Assembly (NCBI GenBank): GCA_035465695.1
Contig: DATIVR010000089.1
Span: forward strand, 1-7,499
DNA length: 7,499 bases
Reading direction: 5' to 3'
Source of the DNA: DASUBN01 sp035465695
GTDB taxonomy: Bacteria > Pseudomonadota > Gammaproteobacteria > Natronospirales > REEB76
The notes below the pieces were generated by a model that saw only the letters and a list, made by a program, of their open reading frames with translations, did no database searches and was not told the origin of the DNA. Positions 1-6,621 of this stretch are shown one piece after another. The position numbers and the translations under genes are program-made. How positions within the stretch are numbered: position 1 is the first letter of the stretch; every line of letters begins with the position of its first letter.

Positions 1-560
1 GTCTTGTCGGAGGCGATCTTGGCCTGCATGGCTGCGGCGGATTTCTCCTTGAAGCCGGCATCGCCGGTGCCAAGCACCTCGTCGATGAGCAGTACATCCG
101 GATCGGCCTGGAAGGCCACCGTGAAGCCGAGCCGTGCGCGCATGCCGGAAGAATAGGTCCGCACCGGCTCGTCGATGAAATTCTCCAGCTCGGCGAAGCG
201 CACCATCTCGTCCATGCGGGCTTCCACCTCCGCACGCTTCATGCCCAGCAGGATGCCGGACAGCACCGCGTTCTCGCGGCCGGTGAGGGCCGGAATGAAG
301 CCGGCCTGCAGCGCCAGCAGCGACACGCGCTCGACCCGGTGCACGATGCTGCCGGTGTCGGGCGCCAGGATGCCGGCCAGCAATCGCAGCAGGGTGCTCT
401 TGCCCGCGCCATTGCGCCCGATCACGCCCAGGTTCTCGCCGTGCTTCAGGTCGAAACTCACGTCGTGCAGGGCCCAGAACGCATTGCTGCGCATGAAGCC
501 GGCCTTGCGCCGGTAGCGCACTCCGATATTCTTGAGTTCGATGACGGTATCGCCGCTCAT
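1..560 (-). CDS. wzt: Polysaccharide ABC exporter, ATP-binding subunit (Wzt/TagH/KpsT-like), 3' truncated by window edge
   Basis: This is the ATPase subunit that powers export of a lipid-linked polysaccharide (O-antigen, teichoic-acid or capsule type) through the neighbouring ABC-2 permease at the inner membrane. The frame stays open from ATG at 560 to base 1 with no stop, giving about 186 residues. Visible motifs are Walker A GRNGAGKST at residues 48-56, a Q-loop glutamine at about 85, the ABC signature YSSGM at 136-140, and Walker B DVLLIDE at 155-161 with catalytic Glu161. These are followed by VLGTGD, close to the EVL-x-x-GD sequence typical of polysaccharide exporters. The stretch before Walker A (residues 17-30, Arg-rich then FWAL) is also typical of this subfamily. 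The start lies 2 bases after the permease stop and has only a weak Shine-Dalgarno (GGTGGG, 572-567), so translational coupling is likely. The H-loop and everything C-terminal are outside the window. It therefore cannot be told whether the protein is a short KpsT/TagH type or carries a Wzt carbohydrate-binding domain; the symbol is by family resemblance. Confidence 0.93.
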   Translation of the reverse strand, partial: MSGDTVIELKNIGVRYRRKAGFMRSNAFWALHDVSFDLKHGENLGVIGRNGAGKSTLLRLLAGILAPDTGSIVHRVERVSLLALQAGFIPALTGRENAVLSGILLGMKRAEVEARMDEMVRFAELENFIDEPVRTYSSGMRARLGFTVAFQADPDVLLIDEVLGTGDAGFKEKSAAAMQAKIASDK

Positions 561-562
561 GC

Positions 563-1330
563 TCAGCCCACCAGCAGCTTGGGATAGATGCGGTCGTAGC
601 GGTTCAGCAGCGCCAGCGCCAGGCCGTAGGTCGCCAATGCGAACGCGGTGACGCCCGCGAGCGCCGTCCAATCCGGCCATCGCTGCTCCAGCAACACCGT
701 GCGGAAGGCGCGGATCACGTGCACCATCGGATTGAGCGCCAAGAACCTTGCCATGCGCGGCGGCAGTGTCGAGATATCTTGAAATATGCCAGACAGGAAC
801 ATGAGCACGATCAGTCCATTGCTAATTACCAGGTCCAGGTCCGGTAGCAAGGGCACGATGGCCGCCGCAAGAGAGCACAAGGCTAGTGCCAGCAGCATCT
901 CTACCACCACCACCACCGGCAGCGCCAGCCAAGCCCGGGAAGGGCCATGGACGATGGCCATGGCCAGCATCAGCAGACCCAGGATAATCAGGAACTTGAT
1001 GCCGTTGGTGACCATCACCATGCCTGGCAGCACGTACTTCGGCAGGTACACCTGCATGATCAGGCCGCTGTTGGCCTGGATGATGTTCGACCCGTTCTGC
1101 ACCGAGCTCGCGAACCACTTCCAAGGCACCAGGCCGCAGAGCAAGGACAAGGCGACGGCACCACCGCCGGGGCCGCGCAGGCCCATGCCGAAGGCGACGT
1201 AGAAGGCCACCATGTACAGCAACGGCTCCAATATCCACCAGATGAAGCCCACATAGGCGCGGGCTGCCTCGGCATGCAGATCCGCCATGCCCTTGTACCA
1301 GATCAGCTGCCAGTAGCCGCTACGGCGCAT
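563..1330 (-). CDS. wzm: ABC-2 type polysaccharide export permease (Wzm/TagG/KpsM-like)
   Basis: This is the membrane subunit of an ABC exporter that moves undecaprenyl- or lipid-linked polysaccharide across the inner membrane, paired with the ATPase that follows 2 bases downstream. The product is 255 residues, the usual length of about 260 for the family. Roughly six hydrophobic segments are visible at about 29-50, 58-77, 104-128, 132-161, 166-186 and 223-244. They are preceded by a basic/amphipathic N-terminus containing WYKGMADLHA. The segment W-W-I-L-E-P-L at 31-37 and the C-terminal NPMVHVIRAFR (200-210) are characteristic of ABC-2 polysaccharide permeases. The ATG at 1330 was chosen because it overlaps the rmlB stop by one base (TGATG) and begins the conserved protein. 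A start further upstream (1393) would add 21 residues that only read rmlB in another frame. No clear Shine-Dalgarno precedes it, which fits coupling to rmlB. The exported substrate cannot be read from the permease, although its position after the rml genes suggests a rhamnose-containing glycan. Confidence 0.93.
   Translation of the reverse strand: MRRSGYWQLIWYKGMADLHAEAARAYVGFIWWILEPLLYMVAFYVAFGMGLRGPGGGAVALSLLCGLVPWKWFASSVQNGSNIIQANSGLIMQVYLPKYVLPGMVMVTNGIKFLIILGLLMLAMAIVHGPSRAWLALPVVVVVEMLLALALCSLAAAIVPLLPDLDLVISNGLIVLMFLSGIFQDISTLPPRMARFLALNPMVHVIRAFRTVLLEQRWPDWTALAGVTAFALATYGLALALLNRYDRIYPKLLVG
903..917. repeat. Short (ACC)5 trinucleotide run inside the permease gene
   Basis: Five ACC units on the plus strand read as four GTG codons and one GTA on the coding strand, giving five consecutive valines (residues 139-143) in a predicted membrane segment of the permease. 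Unit gain or loss would not shift the frame. It may simply reflect codon bias in a hydrophobic helix. Confidence 0.6.
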
Positions 1331-2385
1331 CAGCCGGCACCGAGGCCACGGCGTTCCGCCGCTACCTTCTGGCCCGCCACGGCTTCGCACCAATCCAGGT
1401 TGGCGAGGTACCAGTCCACCGTCTTGGCCAGGCCTGAGGCCAGGTCTTCCGCCGGCTGCCAGCCCAGCTCCTTCTTTATATAGCGCAGGTCGATGGCGTA
1501 GCGCCGGTCGTGGCCGGGACGGTCCTGTACGTACTTGATGAGCGATTCATGTGGCTTGTGCTTCGAGTCCGGACGGCGCTCGTCCAGGAGCCGGCAGATC
1601 GTCTGCACGATGTCGATGTTCCGGCGCTCGCCGTTGCCGCCGACATTGTAGGTCTCACCCGATTTGCCGCGCTGGATCACCGCATCGATGGCCGTGCAGT
1701 GGTCCGCCACATACAACCAGTCGCGCACCTGATGGCCGTCGCCATAGACGGGGATGGGCCGGCCGGCCAGGGCATTGAGGATGATCACCGGGATCAACTT
1801 CTCTGGGAACTGATACGGCCCATAGTTGTTGGAACAGTTGGTGATCGTCACCGGCAACCCATAAGTGCGGTGATAGGCCCGCACCAAGTGATCGGACGAC
1901 GCCTTGCTGGCCGAGTAAGGTGAGCTGGGATCGTAAGGCGTCTTCTCGTGGAAGGCGGGGTCGTTGGGCCCGAGCGAGCCATACACCTCGTCCGTGGAGA
2001 CGTGGTGGAATCGGTGCTGTCCCTGCTTGCCGGCCCACGCGCGCTTCGCCGCCTTGAGCAGCGAGTGTGTGCCGAGGATGTTGGTGCGGATGAAGGCGTC
2101 CGGCCCATCGATGGAACGATCCACGTGGGACTCGGCGGCGAAATGCGCCACCGTGTCGATCTGCTCCGCTTGCATGAGCTCGTTCACCAGCGTCTCATCG
2201 CAGATGTCGCCATGCACGAAGCGGAAATTGGCCTTGGTCGCGACCTCGGCGAAATTCAGGCGGCTGCCTGAATACGTGAGCGCGTCCAGCATGACCAGCC
2301 GGTCCTCCGGATAGGTCTTCATCCAGTGGTGGACGAAGTTCGCACCGATGAAGCCGGCGCCGCCGGTGACCAGTACCTTACGCAT
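1330..2385 (-). CDS. rmlB: dTDP-glucose 4,6-dehydratase
   Basis: RmlB (RfbB) is the second enzyme of dTDP-L-rhamnose synthesis. It uses bound NAD+ to convert dTDP-D-glucose to dTDP-4-keto-6-deoxy-D-glucose in the cytoplasm. The 351-residue product matches the family length of about 350-360. It is an extended short-chain dehydrogenase with the NAD-binding GGAGFIG at 8-14, HFAAESHVDRS at 81-91, the catalytic TDEVYG at 131-136 (Asp132 and Glu133 being the dehydratase acid/base pair) and the catalytic YSASK with Tyr157 and Lys161. It also has the substrate-binding NNYGPYQFPEKLIP at 186-199 and RPGHDRRYAID at 289-299. The ATG at 2385 lies 7 bases after a good TGGAG ribosome site (2397-2393) and gives the standard M-R-K-V-L-V-T-G beginning. 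The start overlaps the end of rmlD by 8 bases, and the TGA shares one base with the permease ATG. It is the last of the four rml genes, whereas in many bacteria rmlB comes first. Confidence 0.98.
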   Translation of the reverse strand: MRKVLVTGGAGFIGANFVHHWMKTYPEDRLVMLDALTYSGSRLNFAEVATKANFRFVHGDICDETLVNELMQAEQIDTVAHFAAESHVDRSIDGPDAFIRTNILGTHSLLKAAKRAWAGKQGQHRFHHVSTDEVYGSLGPNDPAFHEKTPYDPSSPYSASKASSDHLVRAYHRTYGLPVTITNCSNNYGPYQFPEKLIPVIILNALAGRPIPVYGDGHQVRDWLYVADHCTAIDAVIQRGKSGETYNVGGNGERRNIDIVQTICRLLDERRPDSKHKPHESLIKYVQDRPGHDRRYAIDLRYIKKELGWQPAEDLASGLAKTVDWYLANLDWCEAVAGQKVAAERRGLGAG

Positions 2386-3247
2386 CTTTGAGCTCCATGA
2401 GCATCTTCTTCAGGTTGTCGCGCCATGGCGCGGGTTGGATCTTGAGCGCCGCCACGGTCGAACCGCAATCCAGCACACTGTAGGCGGGGCGCCTGGCAGG
2501 GGTGGGATAATCGGCTGTGGTGATCGGGAATACTTCCACCGGTGTCCTGAGCAAGCCCAGTTCCCTCCCCTCAGCCGCGATCGCCAGGGCGAAATCGTAC
2601 CAGCTTGCGGTGCCGGCATCGGTCCAGTGATGGATGCCATGGAAGTCCGGCGTGGCTGCCGCCGCCCATAAGGCCGAGGCCACCGAACTCGCCCAGGTGG
2701 GACTGCCTTGCTGGTCGTCCACCACTCGCACCGAGCCACGCTCGCCCATGAGCCTGAGCATGGTGCGGACGAAATTATGGCCCACCGCCGCGTAGACCCA
2801 GGCCGTACGCAGCACCAGCGCGCGCCCGTCGGATCCTTCCAGCGCCCTGCGTTCACCGTGCAGCTTGGAAAGCCCGTAAGTCCCCAATGGCGCGGGCGGT
2901 GCGTCCGGCTTGTACGGCGCGCGGGCCCGGCCGTCGAACACGAAGTCCGTGGAGATGTGCAGGATCCGGCCGCCGATCCCCGTGATGGCCTCGGCGAGGT
3001 AGCCGGGCGCGTCCCCGTTCACCCGCTCCGCGAGCGCCGGCTCGCTCTCCGCCTTATCCACCGCGGTGTAAGCGGCGGCATTGATGACCACATCCGGTCT
3101 CAGCTCCGTCACCGCGCGCTGCACCGCAGATCTATCAGTGATATCCAGATCCGTCTGGCTCAAGGCGACCAGTTCCGCCGCCGGCGGCTTGAGTCTTTCG
3201 AGGGCGCTGGCCACCTGGCCACCCGCCCCAGTCACCAGCACTCTCAC
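2378..3247 (-). CDS. rmlD: dTDP-4-dehydrorhamnose reductase, GTG start
   Basis: RmlD (RfbD) performs the last step of the pathway, the NAD(P)H-dependent reduction of dTDP-4-keto-L-rhamnose to dTDP-L-rhamnose. The 289-residue product is of normal length. It shows an N-terminal Rossmann motif GAGGQVA at 7-13, INAAAYTAVDKAE at 55-67, STDFVFDG at 99-106, the active-site YGLSK with Tyr124 and Lys128, RTAWVY at 147-152, and the family's C-terminal RPAYSVLD at 253-260. The third Rossmann glycine, usually GQVG, is alanine here (residue 13). The start was set at GTG 3247 because it gives M-R-V-L-V-T-G, the expected N-terminus, and overlaps the rmlC TGA by four bases (GTGA). No ATG lies close by, and a start at 3352 would prepend 35 unrelated residues read from rmlC in another frame. 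No Shine-Dalgarno is visible upstream, so initiation probably depends on ribosomes finishing rmlC. Confidence 0.96.
   Translation of the reverse strand: MRVLVTGAGGQVASALERLKPPAAELVALSQTDLDITDRSAVQRAVTELRPDVVINAAAYTAVDKAESEPALAERVNGDAPGYLAEAITGIGGRILHISTDFVFDGRARAPYKPDAPPAPLGTYGLSKLHGERRALEGSDGRALVLRTAWVYAAVGHNFVRTMLRLMGERGSVRVVDDQQGSPTWASSVASALWAAAATPDFHGIHHWTDAGTASWYDFALAIAAEGRELGLLRTPVEVFPITTADYPTPARRPAYSVLDCGSTVAALKIQPAPWRDNLKKMLMELKDA
2393..2397 (-). promoter_or_regulatory. Ribosome binding site of rmlB
   Basis: TGGAG lies 7 bases before the ATG at 2385, within the last codons of rmlD. It supports the start that gives the 8-base overlap with rmlD. Confidence 0.65.
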
Positions 3248-3786
3248 GGGAAGCAATCCGCGTCGGCGAGGAACTTGCCCTGCTGGTCCTTGGCCGACAG
3301 CAGCGGCGTGCCCGTCAGCGGCCACGCAATGCCGAGGGCGGGATCGTCCCAACGCAGGGTGCGCTCATGCTGCGGCGCATAGAAGTCCGAACACTTGTAG
3401 AAGAACTCGGCGGCCTCCGAGAGCACATAGAAGCCGTGGGCGAATCCCGGCGGTACCCAGAGCTGGTGTTTGTTGTCGCCTGAAAGGATGGTGCTCACCC
3501 ACTTGCCGAACGTGGGCGAACTCCTCCGCATGTCCACCGCGACGTCGAAGACCTCGCCGTAGGTCACGCGCACCAGCTTCCCCTGGGGCTGCTGGATCTG
3601 GTAATGCAGACCGCGCAAGGTGCCCCGCACCGAGCGGCTGTAGTTGTCCTGCACGAAGGGCACGTCCAGGCCGCCGGCGGCGAACTTGCGCGCCTCCCAG
3701 CTCTCGAAGAACCAGCCGCGGCTGTCGCCGAAGACCTTCGGCTTCACTAACATCACATCGGGGATGGCGAGGCGCTCGAACTCCAT
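3244..3786 (-). CDS. rmlC: dTDP-4-dehydrorhamnose 3,5-epimerase
   Basis: RmlC (RfbC) is a cupin-fold epimerase that inverts C3 and C5 of dTDP-4-keto-6-deoxy-D-glucose to give dTDP-4-keto-L-rhamnose. The 180-residue product is the standard size. Visible features are F-G-D-S-R-G-W-F-F-E at 19-28, QDNYSRS at 46-52, GTLRGLHYQ at 55-63 carrying the catalytic base His61, QGKLVRVT at 68-75 with the substrate-binding Lys70, VPPGFAHGF at 111-119, and FFYKCSDFY at 128-136 with Tyr130 in the position of the catalytic acid. The ATG at 3786 shares one base with the rmlA stop (TGATG) and has AGAGG (3801-3797) 10 bases upstream. A longer frame opening at 3915 would add 43 residues that are only rmlA read out of frame, so it was rejected. 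The TGA is embedded in the GTGA that starts rmlD. Confidence 0.98.
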   Translation of the reverse strand: MEFERLAIPDVMLVKPKVFGDSRGWFFESWEARKFAAGGLDVPFVQDNYSRSVRGTLRGLHYQIQQPQGKLVRVTYGEVFDVAVDMRRSSPTFGKWVSTILSGDNKHQLWVPPGFAHGFYVLSEAAEFFYKCSDFYAPQHERTLRWDDPALGIAWPLTGTPLLSAKDQQGKFLADADCFP

Positions 3787-4667
3787 CAGCCCTGAGCCTC
3801 TTTCAGGATCTTGAGCAAGTACTGGCCGTAGCCTGTCTTGGCGAGCGGCTGCGCGAGCTTCTCCACCTGAGCCGCGTCGATGAAGCCCTGGCGGAACGCC
3901 ACTTCCTCCGGGCATGCAATCTTCAGGCCCTGCCGGTTCTCGATGGTCTCGATGAAGTTGGCGGCCTCGAGCAGCGACTCATGGGTACCGGTATCCAGCC
4001 ACGCTACGCCACGGCCGATGATCTCCACCTGCAGCGCACCTTTGTTGAGATAGGCCACGTTGGAATCGGTTATCTCCAGCTCGCCACGGGCCGAGGGTTT
4101 CTGTGTCTTGGCCACATCCACGATGCCGTTGTCGTAGAAATAGAGGCCGGTGACCGCATAACTGGATTTCGGCTGTTTCGGCTTCTCCTCGATGCCCAGC
4201 GCCTTGCCCTGCTTGTCGAAGTGCACCACGCCGTAACGCTCCGGGTCCTTCACGTAATAGGCAAACACCGTGGCGCCCTGCTCGCGCTTAGCGGCGCGCT
4301 TCAGCTGCTCGGTGAAGCCCTGGCCGTAGAAGATATTGTCGCCCAGGATCAGGCACACGTTATCGGTGCCGATGAACTTCTCGCCCAGGATGAAGGCCTG
4401 CGCCAGGCCGTCCGGGCTCGGCTGCACCATGTATTCCAGCCGCAAGCCCCACTGGGAACCGTCGCCTAACAACGACTGGAACATGGGCATGTCGTGGGGC
4501 GTGGTGATGATGAGGATCTCGCGGATCCCTGCCAGCATCAGCGTGGTGAGGGGGTGGTAGACCATCGGCTTGTCGTAGATGGGCAGGAGCTGCTTGCTCA
4601 CCACGCGCGTCACTGGATGCAGGCGGGTGCCCGAGCCACCTGCCAGGATGATTCCCTTGTATCTCAT
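3786..4667 (-). CDS. rmlA: Glucose-1-phosphate thymidylyltransferase
   Basis: RmlA (RfbA) opens the dTDP-L-rhamnose pathway by joining glucose-1-phosphate and dTTP to give dTDP-glucose and pyrophosphate. It is commonly feedback-inhibited by dTDP-rhamnose. The product is 293 residues, the typical length. The nucleotide-binding loop GGSGTRLHPVT is at 10-20, followed by SKQLLP at 24-29 with catalytic Lys25. QPSPDGLAQAF is at 82-92, LGDNIFYG with the Mg-binding Asp110 at 108-115, EEKP at 160-163, GELEITD at 195-201, and WLDTGTHESL with the second metal-binding Asp225 at 223-232. The start is the ATG at 4667, preceded at 5 bases by a strong AGGGGA site. The frame stays open upstream to 4937, but those 90 residues are low-complexity Arg/Ser-rich reading of cysNC and do not belong to the protein. 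The segment V-Y-H-P-L at 36-40 has His where many relatives have Tyr. The gene follows cysNC after 31 bases and runs directly into rmlC. Confidence 0.98.
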   Translation of the reverse strand: MRYKGIILAGGSGTRLHPVTRVVSKQLLPIYDKPMVYHPLTTLMLAGIREILIITTPHDMPMFQSLLGDGSQWGLRLEYMVQPSPDGLAQAFILGEKFIGTDNVCLILGDNIFYGQGFTEQLKRAAKREQGATVFAYYVKDPERYGVVHFDKQGKALGIEEKPKQPKSSYAVTGLYFYDNGIVDVAKTQKPSARGELEITDSNVAYLNKGALQVEIIGRGVAWLDTGTHESLLEAANFIETIENRQGLKIACPEEVAFRQGFIDAAQVEKLAQPLAKTGYGQYLLKILKEAQG

Positions 4668-4672
4668 GTTTT

Positions 4673-4678
4673 TCCCCT
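4673..4678 (-). promoter_or_regulatory. Ribosome binding site of rmlA
   Basis: AGGGGA ends 5 bases before the ATG at 4667 and is the site that fixes the rmlA start inside a much longer open frame. It is one of the clearest ribosome sites in the window, and its GGA (4675-4673) could double as a target for an RNA-binding regulator. Confidence 0.8.
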
Positions 4679-4684
4679 GGGTCG

Positions 4685-4701
4685 TGAGCCTCCCCGGCTC
4701 A
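4685..4701 (-). other. Perfect 6-bp hairpin spanning the cysNC stop codon, in the only intergenic gap
   Basis: On the coding strand TGAGCC and GGCTCA form a perfect 6-bp stem (4701-4696 with 4690-4685) closing a GGGGA loop (4695-4691). The cysNC stop codon is the first three bases of the stem. No U-run follows, as the next bases are CGACCCAGGGG, so it does not look like a Rho-independent terminator. The stem is short but GC-rich and sits in the sole gap of more than 2 bases in the operon. A role in mRNA processing, segment stability or translational control is possible; chance formation in GC-rich DNA is also possible. Confidence 0.5.
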
Positions 4702-6621
4702 GCCCTGCTTAAGTACCCCGTGGCGGCGCAGGTGCGCCATGACTTGGGCCACGCATTGCTCGACGCTGTCCTTGTCGTTGTGCAGCGTGAGTTCCGCGGC
4801 CTGCGGTGCTTCATAGGGCGCGTCGATGCCCGTGAAGTTCTTGATCTCGCCGGCGCGGGCCTTGCGGTACAACCCCTTCGGATCGCGCTGCTCGCAGACC
4901 TCGATGGGCGTATCCACGAACACTTCCACGAACTCACCCGCTTCCAGCAGCTCCCGCACTAGACGCCGGTCAGCGCGGAACGGCGAGATGAAGGCGGTGA
5001 TGACGATGATGCCGGCGTCCACGAACAACTTGGCGACCTCGCCGATGCGCCGGATGTTCTCCACCCGAGCTTGGTCGTTGAAGCCCAAGTCCTTGTTCAG
5101 GCCGTGACGCACGTTATCGCCGTCCAGGAGATAGGAGTGGTAACCCTCGAGGAATAGCTGCTGTTCCAGGGCATTGGCCACCGTGGACTTGCCGGAGCCT
5201 GACAGCCCGGTGAGCCAAATCACGCAGGGCTTCTGTCCTTTCTGGTTGGCTCGCTGCAGGCGGGTGACCTTGTGCTCATGCCATACCACATTCTCGGCAC
5301 GGTCCTGCAACATCGGTTGTACGGCGCGCGTCACCATCCCGGCACCCACCGTCCCATTGCTGAGGCGGTCGATGACGATGAAGCTGCCGGTGGCGCGGGA
5401 CGTCTGGTAGGCATCGAAGGCCATCGGCTCATTGAAGCTCACCCGCACCTGGGCGATCTGGTTGAGCTTCAGCTCGTCCGCCAGGTCCTTCTGGAGGGTG
5501 TTCACGTCCACCACGTGATGGATCTTCTCCACCACACCGAACACGGACTTGGCTCCCATCTTGAAGGTGTACTGCTTGCCCGGCAGCATCGGCGCGTCGG
5601 CCATCCAGATCAGCCAGGCATCCAGGCTGGTGCTGACCTCGGGTGACCGCTCGCTGTGCACCAGCATGTCGCCGCGGCTGATGTCGATCTCGTCCGCCAG
5701 GGTCACCGTCACCGCCATGGGGGCGAAGGCTTCCTCCAGTTCACCTTCATAGGTGACGATGGAGGTGATCTTGCTGAAACGCCGCGAGGGCAGCGCCATC
5801 ACCGCATCGCCCTTCTTGATCACGCCGGCGGCCAGGGTGCCGCAGAAGCCGCGGAAGTTCAGGTTGGGACGGTTCACGTACTGCACCGGCAGGCGCAGGT
5901 CCTTGAAGTTCACGTCGTCGCTGACGTCGACGGTCTCGAGGATGTCCAGCAGGGTCGGACCGTTGTACCAGGGCATGCTCTCGCCGCGATGCACCACGTT
6001 CTCGCCTTTCAGCGCCGAGACCGGCACGAAGCGGACATCCGCGATGTTCAGGGACTTGGCCAGCTCCTGGTAGTCCTCGCAGATGCGCTGGAACAGGTTC
6101 TGGTCATAGCCCATCAGGTCCATCTTGTTGACCGCCACGATCGCGTGGCGTATCCCCAGCAGCGACACGATGAAACTATGACGGCGCGTCTGGGTGAGCA
6201 CGCCCTTGCGCGCATCGATCAGGATGATCGCCAGGCTGGCAGTGGAAGCGCCGGTAGCCATGTTGCGGGTGTACTGCTCATGACCCGGCGTGTCGGCGAT
6301 GATGAACTTGCGCTTCTCGGTGTTGAAGTAGCGGTACGCCACGTCGATGGTGATGCCCTGCTCGCGCTCCGACTGCAGGCCGTCCACCAGCAGCGCCAAG
6401 TCCGGCGCCTCGCCCGTGGTGCCATGCTTCTTGCTGTCCTTCTCCAGCGACTTCAGGTGGTCGTCGAAGATCATGTCGGTGTCATACAGCAGGCGGCCGA
6501 TCAGCGTGCTCTTGCCGTCATCGACGCTGCCGCAGGTGATGAAGCGCAGCAGTTCCTTCTGCTGGTACTGCTTCAGATACGCTTCGATGTCGTCGCGGAT
6601 GAGTTTCTCTTGGGCGGACAT
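4699..6621 (-). CDS. cysNC: Bifunctional sulfate adenylyltransferase GTPase subunit / adenylylsulfate kinase (CysN-CysC fusion, NodQ-like architecture)
   Basis: This 640-residue fusion carries out both steps of sulfate activation together with CysD. The N-terminal GTPase couples GTP hydrolysis to APS formation, and the C-terminal kinase phosphorylates APS to PAPS. The GTPase half resembles elongation factor 1A/Tu: P-loop GSVDDGKST at 31-39, an E-Q-G-I-T-I-D switch at 87-93, DTPGHE at 110-115, NKMD at 165-168 and SALKG at 202-206, followed by beta-barrel domains to about 435. The APS kinase half begins at about 462, with P-loop GLSGSGKST at 472-480, DGDNVRHGLNKDLGF at 500-514, FISPFRADRR at 544-553 (Ser546 being the serine that is phosphorylated in related kinases) and KGLYRKARAGEIKNFTG at 582-598. 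Both nucleotide sites look intact. ATG 6621 shares a base with the cysD stop and has GAGGGG (6635-6630) 8 bases upstream. The same fusion is used in assimilatory pathways and as NodQ for making sulfated glycans, so sequence alone does not decide its purpose. Confidence 0.97.
   Translation of the reverse strand: MSAQEKLIRDDIEAYLKQYQQKELLRFITCGSVDDGKSTLIGRLLYDTDMIFDDHLKSLEKDSKKHGTTGEAPDLALLVDGLQSEREQGITIDVAYRYFNTEKRKFIIADTPGHEQYTRNMATGASTASLAIILIDARKGVLTQTRRHSFIVSLLGIRHAIVAVNKMDLMGYDQNLFQRICEDYQELAKSLNIADVRFVPVSALKGENVVHRGESMPWYNGPTLLDILETVDVSDDVNFKDLRLPVQYVNRPNLNFRGFCGTLAAGVIKKGDAVMALPSRRFSKITSIVTYEGELEEAFAPMAVTVTLADEIDISRGDMLVHSERSPEVSTSLDAWLIWMADAPMLPGKQYTFKMGAKSVFGVVEKIHHVVDVNTLQKDLADELKLNQIAQVRVSFNEPMAFDAYQTSRATGSFIVIDRLSNGTVGAGMVTRAVQPMLQDRAENVVWHEHKVTRLQRANQKGQKPCVIWLTGLSGSGKSTVANALEQQLFLEGYHSYLLDGDNVRHGLNKDLGFNDQARVENIRRIGEVAKLFVDAGIIVITAFISPFRADRRLVRELLEAGEFVEVFVDTPIEVCEQRDPKGLYRKARAGEIKNFTGIDAPYEAPQAAELTLHNDKDSVEQCVAQVMAHLRRHGVLKQG

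Noticed and set aside
175..587. Two overlapping plus-strand frames opposite the exporter ATPase
   Set aside because: The opposite strand encodes an ABC ATPase with all expected motifs in order, so these frames are shadows.
903..917. Phase-variable repeat in the permease gene
   Set aside because: The run is only five trinucleotide units, and changes would add or remove a valine without shifting the frame; an on/off switch is not supported.
3081..4469. Plus-strand open frame of 462 codons antisense to rmlA, rmlC and rmlD
   Set aside because: It spans three well-identified genes on the other strand, has Arg/Ala/Pro-rich low-complexity segments and no start context; it is a GC-rich shadow.
4668..4701. 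Rho-independent terminator after cysNC
   Set aside because: The hairpin is only 6 bp, includes the stop codon and is followed by CGACCCAGGGG and an A-run rather than a U-run on the coding strand.
4668..4937. N-terminal extension of rmlA by 90 residues
   Set aside because: It reads the APS kinase region out of frame, and RmlA proteins begin at the ATG at 4667, which has a good ribosome site.
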